DNA from: Firmicutes bacterium AM31-12AC
GTDB taxonomy: Bacteria > Bacillota > Clostridia > Lachnospirales > Lachnospiraceae
DNA: 64,000 bases
Assembly (NCBI GenBank): GCA_003480425.1
Contig: QUJA01000006.1
Location: 56,591 to 120,590 of the forward strand
Reading direction: 5' to 3'
The translations under genes and the position numbers were made by a program. Shown here piece after piece: positions 9,797-20,211 of this stretch; positions within the stretch are counted from its first letter, which is position 1, and every line of letters starts with the position of its first letter. The notes under the pieces were generated by a model, which was not told the origin of the DNA, did not search any database, and was given only the letters and a program-made list of their open reading frames with translations.

Positions 9797-10447
9797 TCAA
9801 TTATCAAACTGGATCACTTGTCCCTCCACATTAGCAAAACTGCACTCTTCTATTCTCTCGGCTACAGTTTGTCCATTTGTCACTTCCGTAATATCACGTT
9901 GAAGTACAGTTTCCTCCTCTTTTGATATGTAAACAAAAATCTCTACATTTTCTTGATATACCGAGTCTATAATCTGAACTCCTTTTTGTCCCAATAAATA
10001 TTGGATTTTTCCAAGAGTAGTATAATCCGTCTGGATTTTCACTTTATAGCCTTGTATTTTTGTAACAATCGTACTGGATGCAATTCCTTCCTGCGCTGCC
10101 TGTGTATATGCACGTACCAGACCGCCTGTTCCAAGCAATGTTCCTCCAAAATAACGTGTCACAACAATTAGAACATTATGAATTTCATTTCCTCGTATCA
10201 CTTCCAGAATAGGTTTTCCTGCTGTACCACTAGGCTCTCCATCGTCGCTGCAACGCTCCTGAACTTGTTCGTCTCCGATTGCATATGCCCAACAATGATG
10301 TCTCGCATCCCAATATTTCTTCTTAACTTTTTCTAAAATTTGAAGTGCTTCTTCCTCTGAAGAAACTGAAAATATATCTGCAATAAATCTTGATTTCTTT
10401 TCAACGATTTCGGCACTGTTCCCCTGATAGACTATTTTTATATTCAT
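9797..10447 (-). CDS. YigZ/IMPACT-family protein
   Basis: A 216-aa protein of the UPF0029/YigZ family. The N-terminal IMPACT domain (about 1-120) shows the usual core: KKSRFIADI, ARHHCWAYAIG, SDDGEPSGTAGKPIL and VVTRYFGGTLLGTGGLVRAY. The C-terminal DUF1949-type domain (about 135-205) starts near DYTTLGKIQYLLGQKG. The biochemical role in bacteria is not settled; eukaryotic IMPACT modulates GCN2 signalling. Start is ATG 10447. It is convergent with hpf and divergent from the PBP gene. Confidence 0.9.
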   Translation of the reverse strand: MNIKIVYQGNSAEIVEKKSRFIADIFSVSSEEEALQILEKVKKKYWDARHHCWAYAIGDEQVQERCSDDGEPSGTAGKPILEVIRGNEIHNVLIVVTRYFGGTLLGTGGLVRAYTQAAQEGIASSTIVTKIQGYKVKIQTDYTTLGKIQYLLGQKGVQIIDSVYQENVEIFVYISKEEETVLQRDITEVTNGQTVAERIEECSFANVEGQVIQFDN

Positions 10448-10587
10448 TTACCTATAATTGCTCCTTTTTTACCATTTCTCACGGTTTCCATTATACTAAA
10501 GCAGAAGAAAACTACAAGAATTTATTAAAAATTTTTATCTATATATAAACTTTTTATTTTCTACTTTATTTAGAATACTAATTTTGA

Positions 10588-10593
10588 TATAAT
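10588..10593 (+). promoter_or_regulatory. Extended -10 element of the class A PBP gene
   Basis: TGATATAAT gives a TGn-extended -10 (TATAAT at 10588-10593) 31 nt before the start; the -35 (TTTATT, 17 nt upstream) is poor. Confidence 0.5.
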
Positions 10594-10624
10594 AGAAACT
10601 AATGAATAAAGGAGGAAATTATTC

Positions 10625-13204
10625 ATGAATTACGGAAAAAACAATCTTACACGGAGGAAAAAGTCGATCTCCTCGAAAAAAAAGATGAAGAAAAAGCGGG
10701 TTTGGGTACGTTTTTTTAAAGCTCTCCTTATCTGTATTCTTCTTCTCGCAGTAATTGGTGTTGCAGGCGTCGGCATATTTACCAAGAAGATTATCGATAA
10801 CACTCCAACAGTAACTCCTGCAGATGTAAAGCCAAGCGCTTTTGTAACCACTGTTGTTGCCGAATCAGATGGTTCTGTTTTGGAAGAATTCAAACAGTCT
10901 GGTTCTAACCGAATTTATAAAAATATCGATGAAATTCCGGTTAATCTCGCACATGCTTTTGTAGCAATTGAGGACGAGCGTTTTTATCAGCATAATGGTA
11001 TTGACTTACGTGGTATCGCACGTGCAGCAGTTGTCGGTATCACATCCGGAGACTTTTCGGAAGGTGCCAGTACACTTACACAGCAGTTGATCAAAAACAA
11101 TGTATTTCCAAACTTCATAGATGAAAAAACATTTTATGATCGTTTAGAGCGAAAGATACAGGAGCAATATCTTGCAATTGCCATCGAAAAGCAAATGTCA
11201 AAGGATGAAATTTTGGAAGCGTATATGAATACGATCAATCTTGGACAAGGTTGTCTTGGTGTTCAGGCTGCTTCAATGCGTTATTTTGGAAAAGATGTTT
11301 CACAGCTGACACTTTCTGAATGTGCTGTTATTGCCGGTATCACTCAGAACCCAACCGAATTTGATCCGGTTGTATATCCTGATAATAATTCGAAACGTCG
11401 CAACAAAGTTTTGAAGAACATGTTAGAACAAGGATATATCACTCAGGCTGAATATGACGAAGCAAAAGCCGATCCGGTTTACGAACGCATTTTGCCTAAT
11501 GCTTCTATAACTGATACAACACCTTATTCTTATTTCAATGATGATTTGTCTCAACAGATTATCAAAGACTTGATGGAACGAAAAGCTTACACAGAGACGC
11601 AGGCTTACAACGCTCTTTACAGTGGTGGTCTTACAATTACTTCTACTCAGGATCCTGCAATCCAGCAGATTTGTGATGAAGAAGTTGCCAATGATGCTGT
11701 TTATCCTGTTGGAACTGAATATGGTCTGGAATACGCAATGACAATTTATCGTGCTGACGGCTCTGTTGAAAACTATAGTAAAGAGATGCTTGCTGATTAT
11801 ATTCGAAATGCGTGGGGACGTGAATATCCACTTATTTATTCTTCACCGGATGAAGCTTATACTGCTATCAATGAATACAAATCAACATTGAACATTGCTG
11901 AAGGCGAAACTGTTGATGAAAGTGTTGATATCACTCCACAGCCACAGGTTTCTGTCGTAGTTATGGAGCAATCTACCGGAAAAGTAAAAGCAATAGTCGG
12001 CGGCCGAGGTCAAAAAACATCCAGTCTTTCATTGAATCGTGCAACCGATTCAACCAGACAGCCTGGTTCATGTTTTAAAGTATTATCCACATATGCTCCG
12101 GCATTGGATTCAGCCAAATATACACTGGCTTCTCCACTTAAGAATGCTGGTCCTTATGTGTATTCAGACGGCTCGAAAGCTGAAAACTGGGACAAAGTAT
12201 ATCCGGGAACTTCTACAATGCGCTACTCTATCGAACACTCGATCAACGTTGCCGCATTAAATACAATTACAGACATCGGTCCACAGACAGCTTATGATTA
12301 TTTGATTAACTTTGGATTTTCTACTCTGGTAAATTATGACAACGATAACTTCCCTGGAATGACGGATGTTCTGCCTTCTACAGCTTTAGGTGGTATTACA
12401 CGTGGTGTATATAACATTGAGTTAACAGCTGCATATGCAACAATTGCAAACAATGGAACTTATATCAAACCAATTTTATATACAAAGGTTGTCGATCATG
12501 ATGGAAATGTTCTGCTGGATAACAGCACTCCTGATTCACATCAGGTAATCAAGGATTCTACTGCTGCTTTACTGACAAGTGCAATGCAGGATGTAATCAA
12601 TAAAGGTACCGGTACTGCTGCTCGTCTGGATGGTATGCCAGCTGCAGGAAAGACAGGTACAACTGAAAAAAGTAATGACTTATGGCTTGCTGCTTATACT
12701 CCTTATTACACCGCTTCTGTATGGGGTGGATACGACTGTAACAAACCAATGGAAAATATTTATAATCAGTATTGGCATGAAGTAATTTGGAAGAACATTA
12801 TGACAAGAATTCATGCAGGACTTCCTTCTAAGGACTTTACGATGCCATCTTCTGTTCAACAGAAAACGATTTGTACACAGACAGGATATTTGGCAACTTC
12901 AAGTTGTCCGTCATTCACTGAATATTTTGCAGAAGGAACCGGTCCGACTCAGAGCTGTGCCGGTCACGTAACATCAAAACCAGCTGATTCGGATAAGACA
13001 AAGAAAACAGAGGACTCGGATGAGAAAAACGATGATAATGACAGTTCATCAGACAATAATACATCATCCGGCACTAATTCAGGTAGTGATTCTTCCAATA
13101 GTAATAGTAATAGTAATACTACAACTACCACTCCTGGTGGTGATTCTAGCGGAGGTACAACCTCTGGCGGTGATAGTTCAGGAACTGATAGTTCAGGTCA
13201 GTAA
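10625..13204 (+). CDS. ponA: Class A penicillin-binding protein (PBP1A type)
   Basis: An 859-aa bifunctional peptidoglycan synthase with glycosyltransferase and transpeptidase domains. A very basic cytoplasmic N-terminus precedes one membrane anchor (about 33-53). The GT51 domain shows AIEDERFYQHNGID and EGASTLTQQLIKN. The transpeptidase shows the SxxK serine in QPGSCFK, the SxN-type motif in EHSINVAALN and KTGTT. The tail, about 85 residues, is Ser/Thr/Asn/Asp/Gly-rich and probably extended outside the membrane. Strong SD (GGAGG) 8 nt before the ATG. The symbol is generic for Firmicutes PBP1; the exact paralogue cannot be fixed from sequence alone. Confidence 0.93.
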   Translation: MNYGKNNLTRRKKSISSKKKMKKKRVWVRFFKALLICILLLAVIGVAGVGIFTKKIIDNTPTVTPADVKPSAFVTTVVAESDGSVLEEFKQSGSNRIYKNIDEIPVNLAHAFVAIEDERFYQHNGIDLRGIARAAVVGITSGDFSEGASTLTQQLIKNNVFPNFIDEKTFYDRLERKIQEQYLAIAIEKQMSKDEILEAYMNTINLGQGCLGVQAASMRYFGKDVSQLTLSECAVIAGITQNPTEFDPVVYPDNNSKRRNKVLKNMLEQGYITQAEYDEAKADPVYERILPNASITDTTPYSYFNDDLSQQIIKDLMERKAYTETQAYNALYSGGLTITSTQDPAIQQICDEEVANDAVYPVGTEYGLEYAMTIYRADGSVENYSKEMLADYIRNAWGREYPLIYSSPDEAYTAINEYKSTLNIAEGETVDESVDITPQPQVSVVVMEQSTGKVKAIVGGRGQKTSSLSLNRATDSTRQPGSCFKVLSTYAPALDSAKYTLASPLKNAGPYVYSDGSKAENWDKVYPGTSTMRYSIEHSINVAALNTITDIGPQTAYDYLINFGFSTLVNYDNDNFPGMTDVLPSTALGGITRGVYNIELTAAYATIANNGTYIKPILYTKVVDHDGNVLLDNSTPDSHQVIKDSTAALLTSAMQDVINKGTGTAARLDGMPAAGKTGTTEKSNDLWLAAYTPYYTASVWGGYDCNKPMENIYNQYWHEVIWKNIMTRIHAGLPSKDFTMPSSVQQKTICTQTGYLATSSCPSFTEYFAEGTGPTQSCAGHVTSKPADSDKTKKTEDSDEKNDDNDSSSDNNTSSGTNSGSDSSNSNSNSNTTTTTPGGDSSGGTTSGGDSSGTDSSGQ

Positions 13205-13205
13205 T

Positions 13206-13242
13206 TTATCTCAGTGGGAGTCCAATCTCCGACTGAGATAAA
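13206..13242. repeat. Short palindromic repeat, IS200/IS605-end-like relic (copy A)
   Basis: Inverted repeat TTATCTCAGT / ACTGAGATAA around a GGGAGTC...TCTCCG core directly after the PBP stop codon. The right part (GGGAGTC, TCTC, GACTGAGATAAA) recurs at 16260-16285, and the arm TCTCAGTGGGAG recurs inverted at 16217-16228. The pattern recalls the transposase-recognised hairpins of IS200/IS605-type elements, but no tnpA or tnpB remains. It could also serve as a weak hairpin terminator. Confidence 0.45.
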
Positions 13243-13274
13243 CGCTCCGCAAGACTTGATTCTAAAAATATTAC

Positions 13275-13320
13275 AAAAAGAAATCCGGCAAAGGTATATT
13301 TCCCTTGTCGGATTTCTTTT
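13275..13320. terminator. Bidirectional terminator between the PBP gene and hprK
   Basis: A 15-16 bp stem built on AAAGAAATCCG(G)CAA and its complement (13276-13291 and 13304-13320), flanked by A and T runs. It serves both convergent genes. Confidence 0.85.
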
Positions 13321-13335
13321 ATATCTCATTTAATA

Positions 13336-14265
13336 TTATCTGTTCTTTGCAAGATTCTCCTGTACTCTCTTATATAATTCCTGAGCTGCGTTATATCCCA
13401 TCTGTTTTTGTCTATGGTTGACAGCTGCTGATTCTACTATAATGGCAAGATTACGTCCCGGACGGATTGGAATATTATGGCATACCACTTTATTTCCAAG
13501 AAATTCTGTATAACTTTCTTCAAGTCCTAAACGATCATATTCTTTTTCTCTGCTCCAGTCTTCCAAAGTAATAACCAAATCAATATTCTGCGTTTCACGT
13601 ACACTTTGAACACCAAACATAGATTTTACATCCACGATACCAATACCTCGAAGCTCGATAAAATGTCTTGTAATATCCGGTGCTGAACCTACAAGTGTCT
13701 CATCACTTACTTTACGAATCTCCACCACATCATCTGTCACAAGACGATGTCCACGTTTGATCAGTTCCAAAGCGGCCTCACTTTTTCCTATGCCACTCTC
13801 ACCCATAATCAAAACACCAACACCATAAACATCCACTAATACTCCATGAATAGAAATACATGGCGCAAGTTTTACGTTCATCCAACGAATCAATTCTGCC
13901 ATAAATCCAGATGTCTGTTTTTCTGTCTGAAAAATCGGAATATCCTGTTTCGCTGCTTTCTCGATAAGTTCCTTATCCGGCTCCAGATTTCTGCTATATA
14001 CAATACAAGGAACTTTATATGTCACCAATTCATCGTATATTTTTATCTTTCTTTCATAATCTAAAGTCTGCAAATACGTGTATTCCACGTATCCGATAAT
14101 CTGCACACGATCTGAATCAAAATGATCAAAGAAACCTGATAGCTGTAATGCCGGTCTGTTTACCTCCGGAATACTTACCTCTTTTCCTTTCAACTCAACT
14201 GTTGGTGTCAGATTTTTTAATTCCATTTTTTCTGCTAATTCACTTAATTTCACACCATGTCCCAT
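13336..14265 (-). CDS. hprK: HPr kinase/phosphorylase
   Basis: Phosphorylates and dephosphorylates HPr on the regulatory serine, the central sensor of carbon catabolite repression in Firmicutes. 309 aa, the usual length. The catalytic histidine sits in SIHGVLVDVYGVG (about His140), the Walker A motif is GESGIGKSE (155-163), and the HPrK signature IELRGIGIVDVKSMFG is near 203-218. Start ATG 14265 with GAGGAG 7 nt upstream. uvrC lies 87 nt upstream on the same strand, so hprK may be read from its transcript. Confidence 0.97.
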   Translation of the reverse strand: MGHGVKLSELAEKMELKNLTPTVELKGKEVSIPEVNRPALQLSGFFDHFDSDRVQIIGYVEYTYLQTLDYERKIKIYDELVTYKVPCIVYSRNLEPDKELIEKAAKQDIPIFQTEKQTSGFMAELIRWMNVKLAPCISIHGVLVDVYGVGVLIMGESGIGKSEAALELIKRGHRLVTDDVVEIRKVSDETLVGSAPDITRHFIELRGIGIVDVKSMFGVQSVRETQNIDLVITLEDWSREKEYDRLGLEESYTEFLGNKVVCHNIPIRPGRNLAIIVESAAVNHRQKQMGYNAAQELYKRVQENLAKNR

Positions 14266-14351
14266 AACTTTTCTCCTCTTCTAGCTATTATTTTCATTCA
14301 TTTTACTGTAGTCTTTGGACTTTTTAACTTAGCTTTGTATCTATTTTAACA

Positions 14352-16202
14352 CTAATGAAAAAATTTGTATACAGATTCTGCTGCCTTTTCATTCATTGAT
14401 GGTATTCGAGCTAATTCTTCAACTGTAGCAGCTTTAATTGCCTCCAGGCTGACAAATTCTCGCATTAAACTCTTTCTTCTTGAAGGTCCGATTCCTTCAA
14501 TATCATCTAATATTGAATGTACCTGTCCTTTTCCCCTCAATTGTTTATGATATTCGATTGCAAATCGATGTGCCTCATCTTGAATTCGCGTAATCAAACG
14601 AAATGCTTCTGAAGAACGGTCAATTGTAATCTCTTCATTTTGAAAATAGAGTCCTCTTGTTCTATGATGATCATCTTTGACCATTCCACAAACCGGGATA
14701 TTCAAATGAAGTGCATCTAAAACCTCCAACGCAATATTTACCTGTCCTCTTCCTCCATCCATTAAGATTAAATCTGGAAATACTGTGAACCCGCCTACCT
14801 CTTTACTTTCTTCTTTTTCTTTCAGGCCATGCATAAATCTTCTTGTCAAAACCTCTCGCATACTTGCATAATCATCTGCACCTTTTACACCTTTAATCTT
14901 GAACTTACGATAATCATTCTTCTTTGGTTTCCCACGTTCATAAACAACCATTGAGCCTACCGATTCAAACCCATTTGTATTTGAAATATCATATGCTTCC
15001 ATACGATATATATCCTGCACTCCAATTAATTTTTCGATTTCCTTTACGGCACCGATTGTCCGTCCTTCTTCTCTTTTAAGACGTTCCTTATCTTTCGTAA
15101 GAACCATTTTTGCATTATTTTCTGCGAGTTCCACCATTTTTTCCTTGGTCCCTTTTTTAGGGACAAGAATAGACACCTTAGCACCACGCTTTGCAGAAAG
15201 CCACTCTTCAAGTAAACTACTATCCTCCAGCACTTCCTGAACCATTAAAACACTTGGAATAAATGGCGTTCCTGCATAATACTGCTTGATAAAACTATCT
15301 ATAATATTTGCTTTTAATTCATCCTGCTGAATTTTTAAATAAAAGTGATCTCGTCCGATCAGTCGTCCGCCACGTATAAAAAAGACTTGCACAACGGCAT
15401 CTTCCTTATCCGTTGCCACAGCCAGAATATCTCTATCCTCCCAACTGCTGTCCGTAATCTTTTGTTTCTGTGCAATTTTATTCACACTATTCAATAATTC
15501 TCTGTATTCTATTGCTTTCTCAAATTCCATTTCTTCTGATGCCTTAAGCATTTTCTCTTCCAGCTCTTTTTGAATCGGTGCATAATTTCCTCCCAAAAAG
15601 CGTAACACTTCCGCTATTGATTTTCCGTATTCTTCTTGTGATATATACCCCTGACAAGGTGCATCGCATTGTTTAATATGATAATTTAAACAAGGTCTTT
15701 CTTTTCCTATATCCTTTGGAAGGCTTCTATTACAGCTTCGTATATGATATAGCTTATGCAATAATTCAATTGTATCTCTTACTGCCTGACTGCTTGTAAA
15801 TGGTCCAAAATACTTTGCTTTATCTTTCAACATCTTCCGTGCCAGCATAACTCTTGGATAGGGTTCGTTTGTTGTAACCTTTATAAATGGATATGCCTTA
15901 TCATCCATCAGCATCGTATTATATTTTGGATGATGTTCTTTAATCAAATTACACTCTAAAACCAGCGCTTCCAATTCAGAATCCGTTACGATATATTCAA
16001 ATCTACGAATATGCGTAACCATTTGTTCAATTTTCACACTTTTATTCCGGCTGCTTTGAAAATATTGACGAACACGATTTTTCAGGCTGATGGCTTTTCC
16101 CACATATATAATATGATCCTTTTCATCATGCATCAAATAGACGCCAGGCTTTCCAGGTAATTTCTTTAATTCTTCCTCTATATTAAAATTCTGTTCCTGC
16201 AT
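14352..16202 (-). CDS. uvrC: Excinuclease ABC subunit C
   Basis: UvrC makes both incisions in nucleotide excision repair with UvrA and UvrB. 616 aa from [13 protein letters not shown]. The GIY-YIG 3' nuclease is at the N-terminus (PGVYLM...IIYVGKA), the UvrB-binding UVR helix near 200 ([22 protein letters not shown]), then the RNase-H-like 5' nuclease ([26 protein letters not shown]) and C-terminal helix-hairpin-helix repeats ([13 protein letters not shown]). The longer frame to 16304 runs through a non-coding repeat and the ftsH terminator, so ATG 16202 with AGAGGTG upstream is the start. Confidence 0.96.
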   Translation of the reverse strand: MQEQNFNIEEELKKLPGKPGVYLMHDEKDHIIYVGKAISLKNRVRQYFQSSRNKSVKIEQMVTHIRRFEYIVTDSELEALVLECNLIKEHHPKYNTMLMDDKAYPFIKVTTNEPYPRVMLARKMLKDKAKYFGPFTSSQAVRDTIELLHKLYHIRSCNRSLPKDIGKERPCLNYHIKQCDAPCQGYISQEEYGKSIAEVLRFLGGNYAPIQKELEEKMLKASEEMEFEKAIEYRELLNSVNKIAQKQKITDSSWEDRDILAVATDKEDAVVQVFFIRGGRLIGRDHFYLKIQQDELKANIIDSFIKQYYAGTPFIPSVLMVQEVLEDSSLLEEWLSAKRGAKVSILVPKKGTKEKMVELAENNAKMVLTKDKERLKREEGRTIGAVKEIEKLIGVQDIYRMEAYDISNTNGFESVGSMVVYERGKPKKNDYRKFKIKGVKGADDYASMREVLTRRFMHGLKEKEESKEVGGFTVFPDLILMDGGRGQVNIALEVLDALHLNIPVCGMVKDDHHRTRGLYFQNEEITIDRSSEAFRLITRIQDEAHRFAIEYHKQLRGKGQVHSILDDIEGIGPSRRKSLMREFVSLEAIKAATVEELARIPSMNEKAAESVYKFFH

Positions 16203-16214
16203 TCGTTTTTTCAC

Positions 16215-16286
16215 CTCTCCCACTGAGACAAATTTGCTGTTACTCACCACCTGAAAGAGGTGGGAGTCTTCTCGACTGAGATAAAA
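16215..16286. repeat. IS200/IS605-end-like relic (copy B) upstream of uvrC
   Basis: Contains CTCCCACTGAGAC (16216-16228), a hairpin CACCACCT/AGGTGG (16245-16260) and a GGGAGTC...GACTGAGATAAA segment shared with copy A near 13206-13242. The layout (imperfect hairpins, no coding capacity) looks like the end of an IS200/IS605-type element. The uvrC ribosome binding site is at its edge, so the relic forms part of the uvrC leader. The IS family assignment is from memory of such ends and not verified. Confidence 0.5.
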
Positions 16287-16315
16287 AAACAGGGATAAAC
16301 TCATCCCTGCTTTTT
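16283..16315. terminator. Terminator between ftsH and uvrC
   Basis: CAGGGAT/ATCCCTG stem (16290-16296 and 16303-16309) with T runs on both strands. On the minus strand it closes the ftsH transcript. Confidence 0.85.
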
Positions 16316-16341
16316 ACTACTCTTCCACCACATCTGGCTTT

Positions 16342-18432
16342 TTAAGCTTCTGCATCTTCTGTCTCATCTGTATTATCAACTTCTGCATCTTCTGTCGGTT
16401 TCATCACAATTCTGTCTTCTTTCTTTTCTTGTGACTCATCTGGTTCAGGGATTCCCTTCACTTCACGGAAAATCTTCATGAATTCTTTTCCTGTGATGGT
16501 TTCTTTCTCAATCAAGAATGCTGCGATTTTATCCAAAGCTTCTCTGTTCTCAGTCAACAATGATTTTGCCTCATCATAAGCTTTCTTCAGCATCTCCATA
16601 ACTTCTTTATCTATCTCTGCAGCCGTTGCTTCCCCACAATTCATGACCGCACGACCATCCAAATATCTGTGCTGCACGGATTCCAGACCAATCAAGCCAA
16701 ACTTTTCAGACATACCATACTGCGTGATCATTGCTCTTGCAATCTTTGTAGCCTGCTCTATATCATTAGATGCTCCTGTTGTAACAGTATCGAAAACAAT
16801 TTCCTCTGCCGCACGACCTGCCAATGCCCCTACAAGCATTGCCTCTAATTCTTTCTTTGTATTCAAGAATTTCTCTTCTTCCGGTGTTTGCATTACATAT
16901 CCAAGAGCCCCCATTGTTCTAGGCACGATTGTAATTTTCTGAACCGGCTCTGCATCTTTTTGAAGAGCACTCACCAACGCATGTCCGACTTCGTGATATG
17001 AAACAATTCGGCGTTCCTCGTTGCTCATAATTCTGTCTTTTTTCTCTTTTCCAACCAGAACGACTTCAACTGCCTCAAATAAATCTTTCTGACTTACAAC
17101 CTGACGTCCATGCTTAACTGCATTGATCGCAGCCTCATTGATCATATTAGCAAGATCTGAACCAACCGCTCCTGATGTAGCCAATGCAATTGCTTCCAAA
17201 TCAACAGTCTCATCCATCTTAACATCTTTTGAATGTACTTTTAAAATCTCCACACGGCCTTTCAAATCCGGTTTATCAACAATGATTCTTCTATCGAAAC
17301 GTCCTGGTCTTAAAAGTGCCGGATCCAGCACTTCCGGTCTGTTTGTTGCTGCTAAAAGCAAAAGACCTTTATTTGTATCAAATCCATCCATCTCCGCCAA
17401 AAGCTGATTCAATGTCTGCTCTCGTTCATCATTACCGCCGCCCATAGCTGTATCACGGCTTTTACCAATCGCATCAATCTCATCAATAAACACAATACAT
17501 GGTGCCATCTGCTGAGCCTGTTTAAATAAATCTCGTACTCTGGATGCTCCTACACCAACATACATCTCTACAAATGCAGAACCCGATAACGAGAAAAATG
17601 GAACCTTTGCCTCTCCAGCAACAGCCTTGGCAAGCAAAGTCTTACCTGTTCCCGGAGGACCTACAAGTAATGCTCCTTTTGGAAGTTTTGCTCCGATACC
17701 AGTATATTTACCCGGGTTATGCAGGAAATCAACTACCTCCTGCAAAGACTCTTTTGCTTCATCTTCACCTGCAACATCCTGGAATGTCACTCCGGTTTCT
17801 TTCTCCACATATACTTTCGCATTGCTCTTTCCTATTCCCATCATACCGCCACCTTTGGTCATGCGTTTCATAAGGAAATTAAACAATATCATAAGTAATA
17901 CAATTGGAAGAATTACTGTTACAAACATTTCAAATATGATAGAAGACATTGTATCAGGAATTTCCTGCTCATAGTCTACCCCGGCATTATATAAACGTTC
18001 TGGCAGTGAATCATCATTCACTATCCCCGTATAATAATCCGGTTCTTTTGTGCTCTCCATATCACTTTCTGAAACACCAAGCTGCTTTGCCAGATCATCT
18101 GCCAAGTCTTGTGCTTCCTGTAATGTACTGTTCTCAGTTGTCGCAGACTCCGTTGAATTCTGCGTAGTATCGTCGTCGTCCAGTTCTTCTTTTACTGATA
18201 CGCCATCTTTTAATGTAATATAAATTCTTGATGAACTGATCTTAACTTTATCAACTTTTCCATCATCTACCATTTTCAGAAATTTATAATAGCTGATTTC
18301 CTGCGGATTCTTATCCTGCATCAATGAATACAGCCCCATTACAACAAAAATAGCCAGTAAGGTGGTAATTATGATTACACTCCATCCCTGCCGGTTATTT
18401 CTAGGCTTATTGTTATTATTTTGATTATCCAT
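16342..18432 (-). CDS. ftsH: ATP-dependent zinc metalloprotease FtsH
   Basis: Membrane-bound AAA+ protease for quality control of membrane and short-lived cytosolic proteins. 696 aa. An Asn-rich N-terminus leads to TM1 (about 17-38), an extracytoplasmic domain with an acidic Thr/Ser-rich insert, and TM2 (about 165-187). The AAA module has GPPGTGKT and a Walker B ([10 protein letters not shown]), followed by the SRH region (RPGRFDRR), and the protease has HEVGH. The C-terminus is acidic. ATG 18432 follows AGGAGG at ideal spacing; the longer frame to 18489 lacks one. Divergent from the DUF1846 gene. Confidence 0.97.
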   Translation of the reverse strand: MDNQNNNNKPRNNRQGWSVIIITTLLAIFVVMGLYSLMQDKNPQEISYYKFLKMVDDGKVDKVKISSSRIYITLKDGVSVKEELDDDDTTQNSTESATTENSTLQEAQDLADDLAKQLGVSESDMESTKEPDYYTGIVNDDSLPERLYNAGVDYEQEIPDTMSSIIFEMFVTVILPIVLLMILFNFLMKRMTKGGGMMGIGKSNAKVYVEKETGVTFQDVAGEDEAKESLQEVVDFLHNPGKYTGIGAKLPKGALLVGPPGTGKTLLAKAVAGEAKVPFFSLSGSAFVEMYVGVGASRVRDLFKQAQQMAPCIVFIDEIDAIGKSRDTAMGGGNDEREQTLNQLLAEMDGFDTNKGLLLLAATNRPEVLDPALLRPGRFDRRIIVDKPDLKGRVEILKVHSKDVKMDETVDLEAIALATSGAVGSDLANMINEAAINAVKHGRQVVSQKDLFEAVEVVLVGKEKKDRIMSNEERRIVSYHEVGHALVSALQKDAEPVQKITIVPRTMGALGYVMQTPEEEKFLNTKKELEAMLVGALAGRAAEEIVFDTVTTGASNDIEQATKIARAMITQYGMSEKFGLIGLESVQHRYLDGRAVMNCGEATAAEIDKEVMEMLKKAYDEAKSLLTENREALDKIAAFLIEKETITGKEFMKIFREVKGIPEPDESQEKKEDRIVMKPTEDAEVDNTDETEDAEA

Positions 18433-18508
18433 TCTGTTCCTCCTAAAGTCCACTGTTATCATTATAAATTCCACAAACTTATAAATCAATAAAAAAATAG
18501 TGAAAATA

Positions 18509-18538
18509 TTGTAAACAACAGCAATTATATAGTATACT
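18509..18538 (+). promoter_or_regulatory. Promoter of the DUF1846 gene
   Basis: TTGTAA (18509-18514), 18-nt spacer, TATACT (18533-18538), 100 nt upstream of the start codon. Confidence 0.5.
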
Positions 18539-18637
18539 ATAGCATGTAGGATTTTTTCTTGTTACTTTTTGTCATAAAATGTAAGGAATCTTCCTATCAA
18601 GAAAAATCAATGTCATTAAATATAAAGAGAGGTCAAC

Positions 18638-20115
18638 ATGAAAATAGGTTTTGATAATGAAAAGTATCTAAAAATGCAGTCCGAACATATTCGTCAAAGA
18701 ATTGAACAGTTTGATCATAAATTGTATCTTGAATTTGGCGGTAAACTTTTTGACGACTATCATGCATCCAGAGTTCTTCCGGGATTTCAGCCGGACAGTA
18801 AACTTCAGATGCTGAAGCAATTAAGTTCTCAGGCGGAAATCATCATTGTAATCAGCGCTAAAGATATCGAAAAAAATAAAGTGCGTGGTGATCTGGGGAT
18901 CACTTACGATTCCGATGTTCTTCGTCTTATGGATTCTTTCCATGATAATGGACTTTACGTAGGCAGTGTCGTAATCACTCAATTTTCCGGTCAGGAAAGT
19001 GCACTGATGTTTAGAAACCGTTTGGAAAAACTCAACATTAAAGTTTATATGCACTACAATATCCCTGGTTATCCTTCCAATGTGGCACAGATTGTCAGTG
19101 ATGAAGGCTATGGAAAAAATGATTATATTGAAACAACCAGACCTCTGGTCATTATTACTGCACCAGGTCCTGGAAGCGGTAAGATGGCAACTTGTCTGTC
19201 TCAGTTATATCATGAGCATAAAAGAGGAATTCATGCAGGATATGCCAAATTTGAAACATTCCCTATCTGGAATCTTCCATTAAGCCATCCTGTTAATCTT
19301 GCTTATGAAGCTGCAACTGCCGATTTAAATGATATCAACATGATTGATCCATACCATTTAGAAGCATACGGGGAAACAACCGTAAATTACAACCGTGATG
19401 TAGAGATTTTCCCTGTACTCAATACTATTTTCCATAAAATTTATGGAAAGAGCCCTTACAAATCTCCTACTGACATGGGAGTCAACATGGCTGGAAATTG
19501 TATTTGTGATGATGAAGCATGCCGCGAAGCATCACGTCAGGAAATTATTCGTCGTTACTATGAAGCAAAGAACGCGATTTTAAAAGGAACCTGTTCTGAA
19601 GAGACAATACAAAAACTGGAACTTCTTATGAGTCAGGTAGACGTAACAGTTCAGGATCGCCCTGTTGTTGCAGCAGCAATGAGCCGTGCCGAAGAGACAA
19701 ATGGTCCTGCTGCTTCTCTTGAACTTCCTGATGGTAAAATCGTAACCGGTAAGACATCTGCCTCCTTGGTGCGTCCGCTGCACTTTTGCTTAACGCAATC
19801 AAGGAACTCGCTGGTCTGGACCATGAGCTCCAGATTATTTCGCCAGAGTCTATCGAACCGATTCAAAAGCTTAAGACAGAATACTTAAGAAGCCAGAACC
19901 CTCGTCTGCATACAGATGAAGTATTGATTGCACTTTCTGCAAGTGCTGCTTCAAGAAAGGATGCTGCACTTGCATTACAGCAGCTTCCTAAATTGCGTGG
20001 ATGTCAGGCTCATACTTCTGTTATGTTGTCTAATGTCGACATTAAAATATTTAAAAAATTAGGTGTTCAGCTTACCTGTGAGGCAGTCTATGAGAACGGA
20101 CATGTCTATCACTAA
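18638..20115 (+). pseudogene. DUF1846-family protein, disrupted by a one-base deletion
   Basis: DUF1846 proteins are about 500-aa Firmicutes/Actinobacteria proteins of unknown function. The first frame (from [18 protein letters not shown]) matches the family to about residue 377 ([12 protein letters not shown]). The remainder ([21 protein letters not shown], continuing to ENGHVYH) continues in another frame to 20115. One missing base around 19765-19775 (a C or G in CCTTGG) joins the two halves into a protein of about 492 aa, with no residue otherwise lost. Either a sequencing error or a recent frameshift. SD GAGAGG upstream of ATG 18638. pyrG follows after 96 nt. Confidence 0.85.
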
Positions 20116-20211
20116 AAAATAGGACTGTACTTTCCTTTACCTAAGTATACTTTTTGTAATTTAGGGGAATATAACAAATTTGCTTTAGAGATTTATACTA
20201 AGGAGGATAAT

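Noticed and set aside
13020..13241. Val/Ile-rich plus-strand frame in the PBP tail
   Set aside because: It is an alternate-frame reading of the Ser/Asn/Gly-rich PBP C-terminus.
16205..16304. N-terminal extension of UvrC to 16304
   Set aside because: It would translate the ftsH terminator and the IS-like relic; the GIY-YIG domain and SD support 16202.
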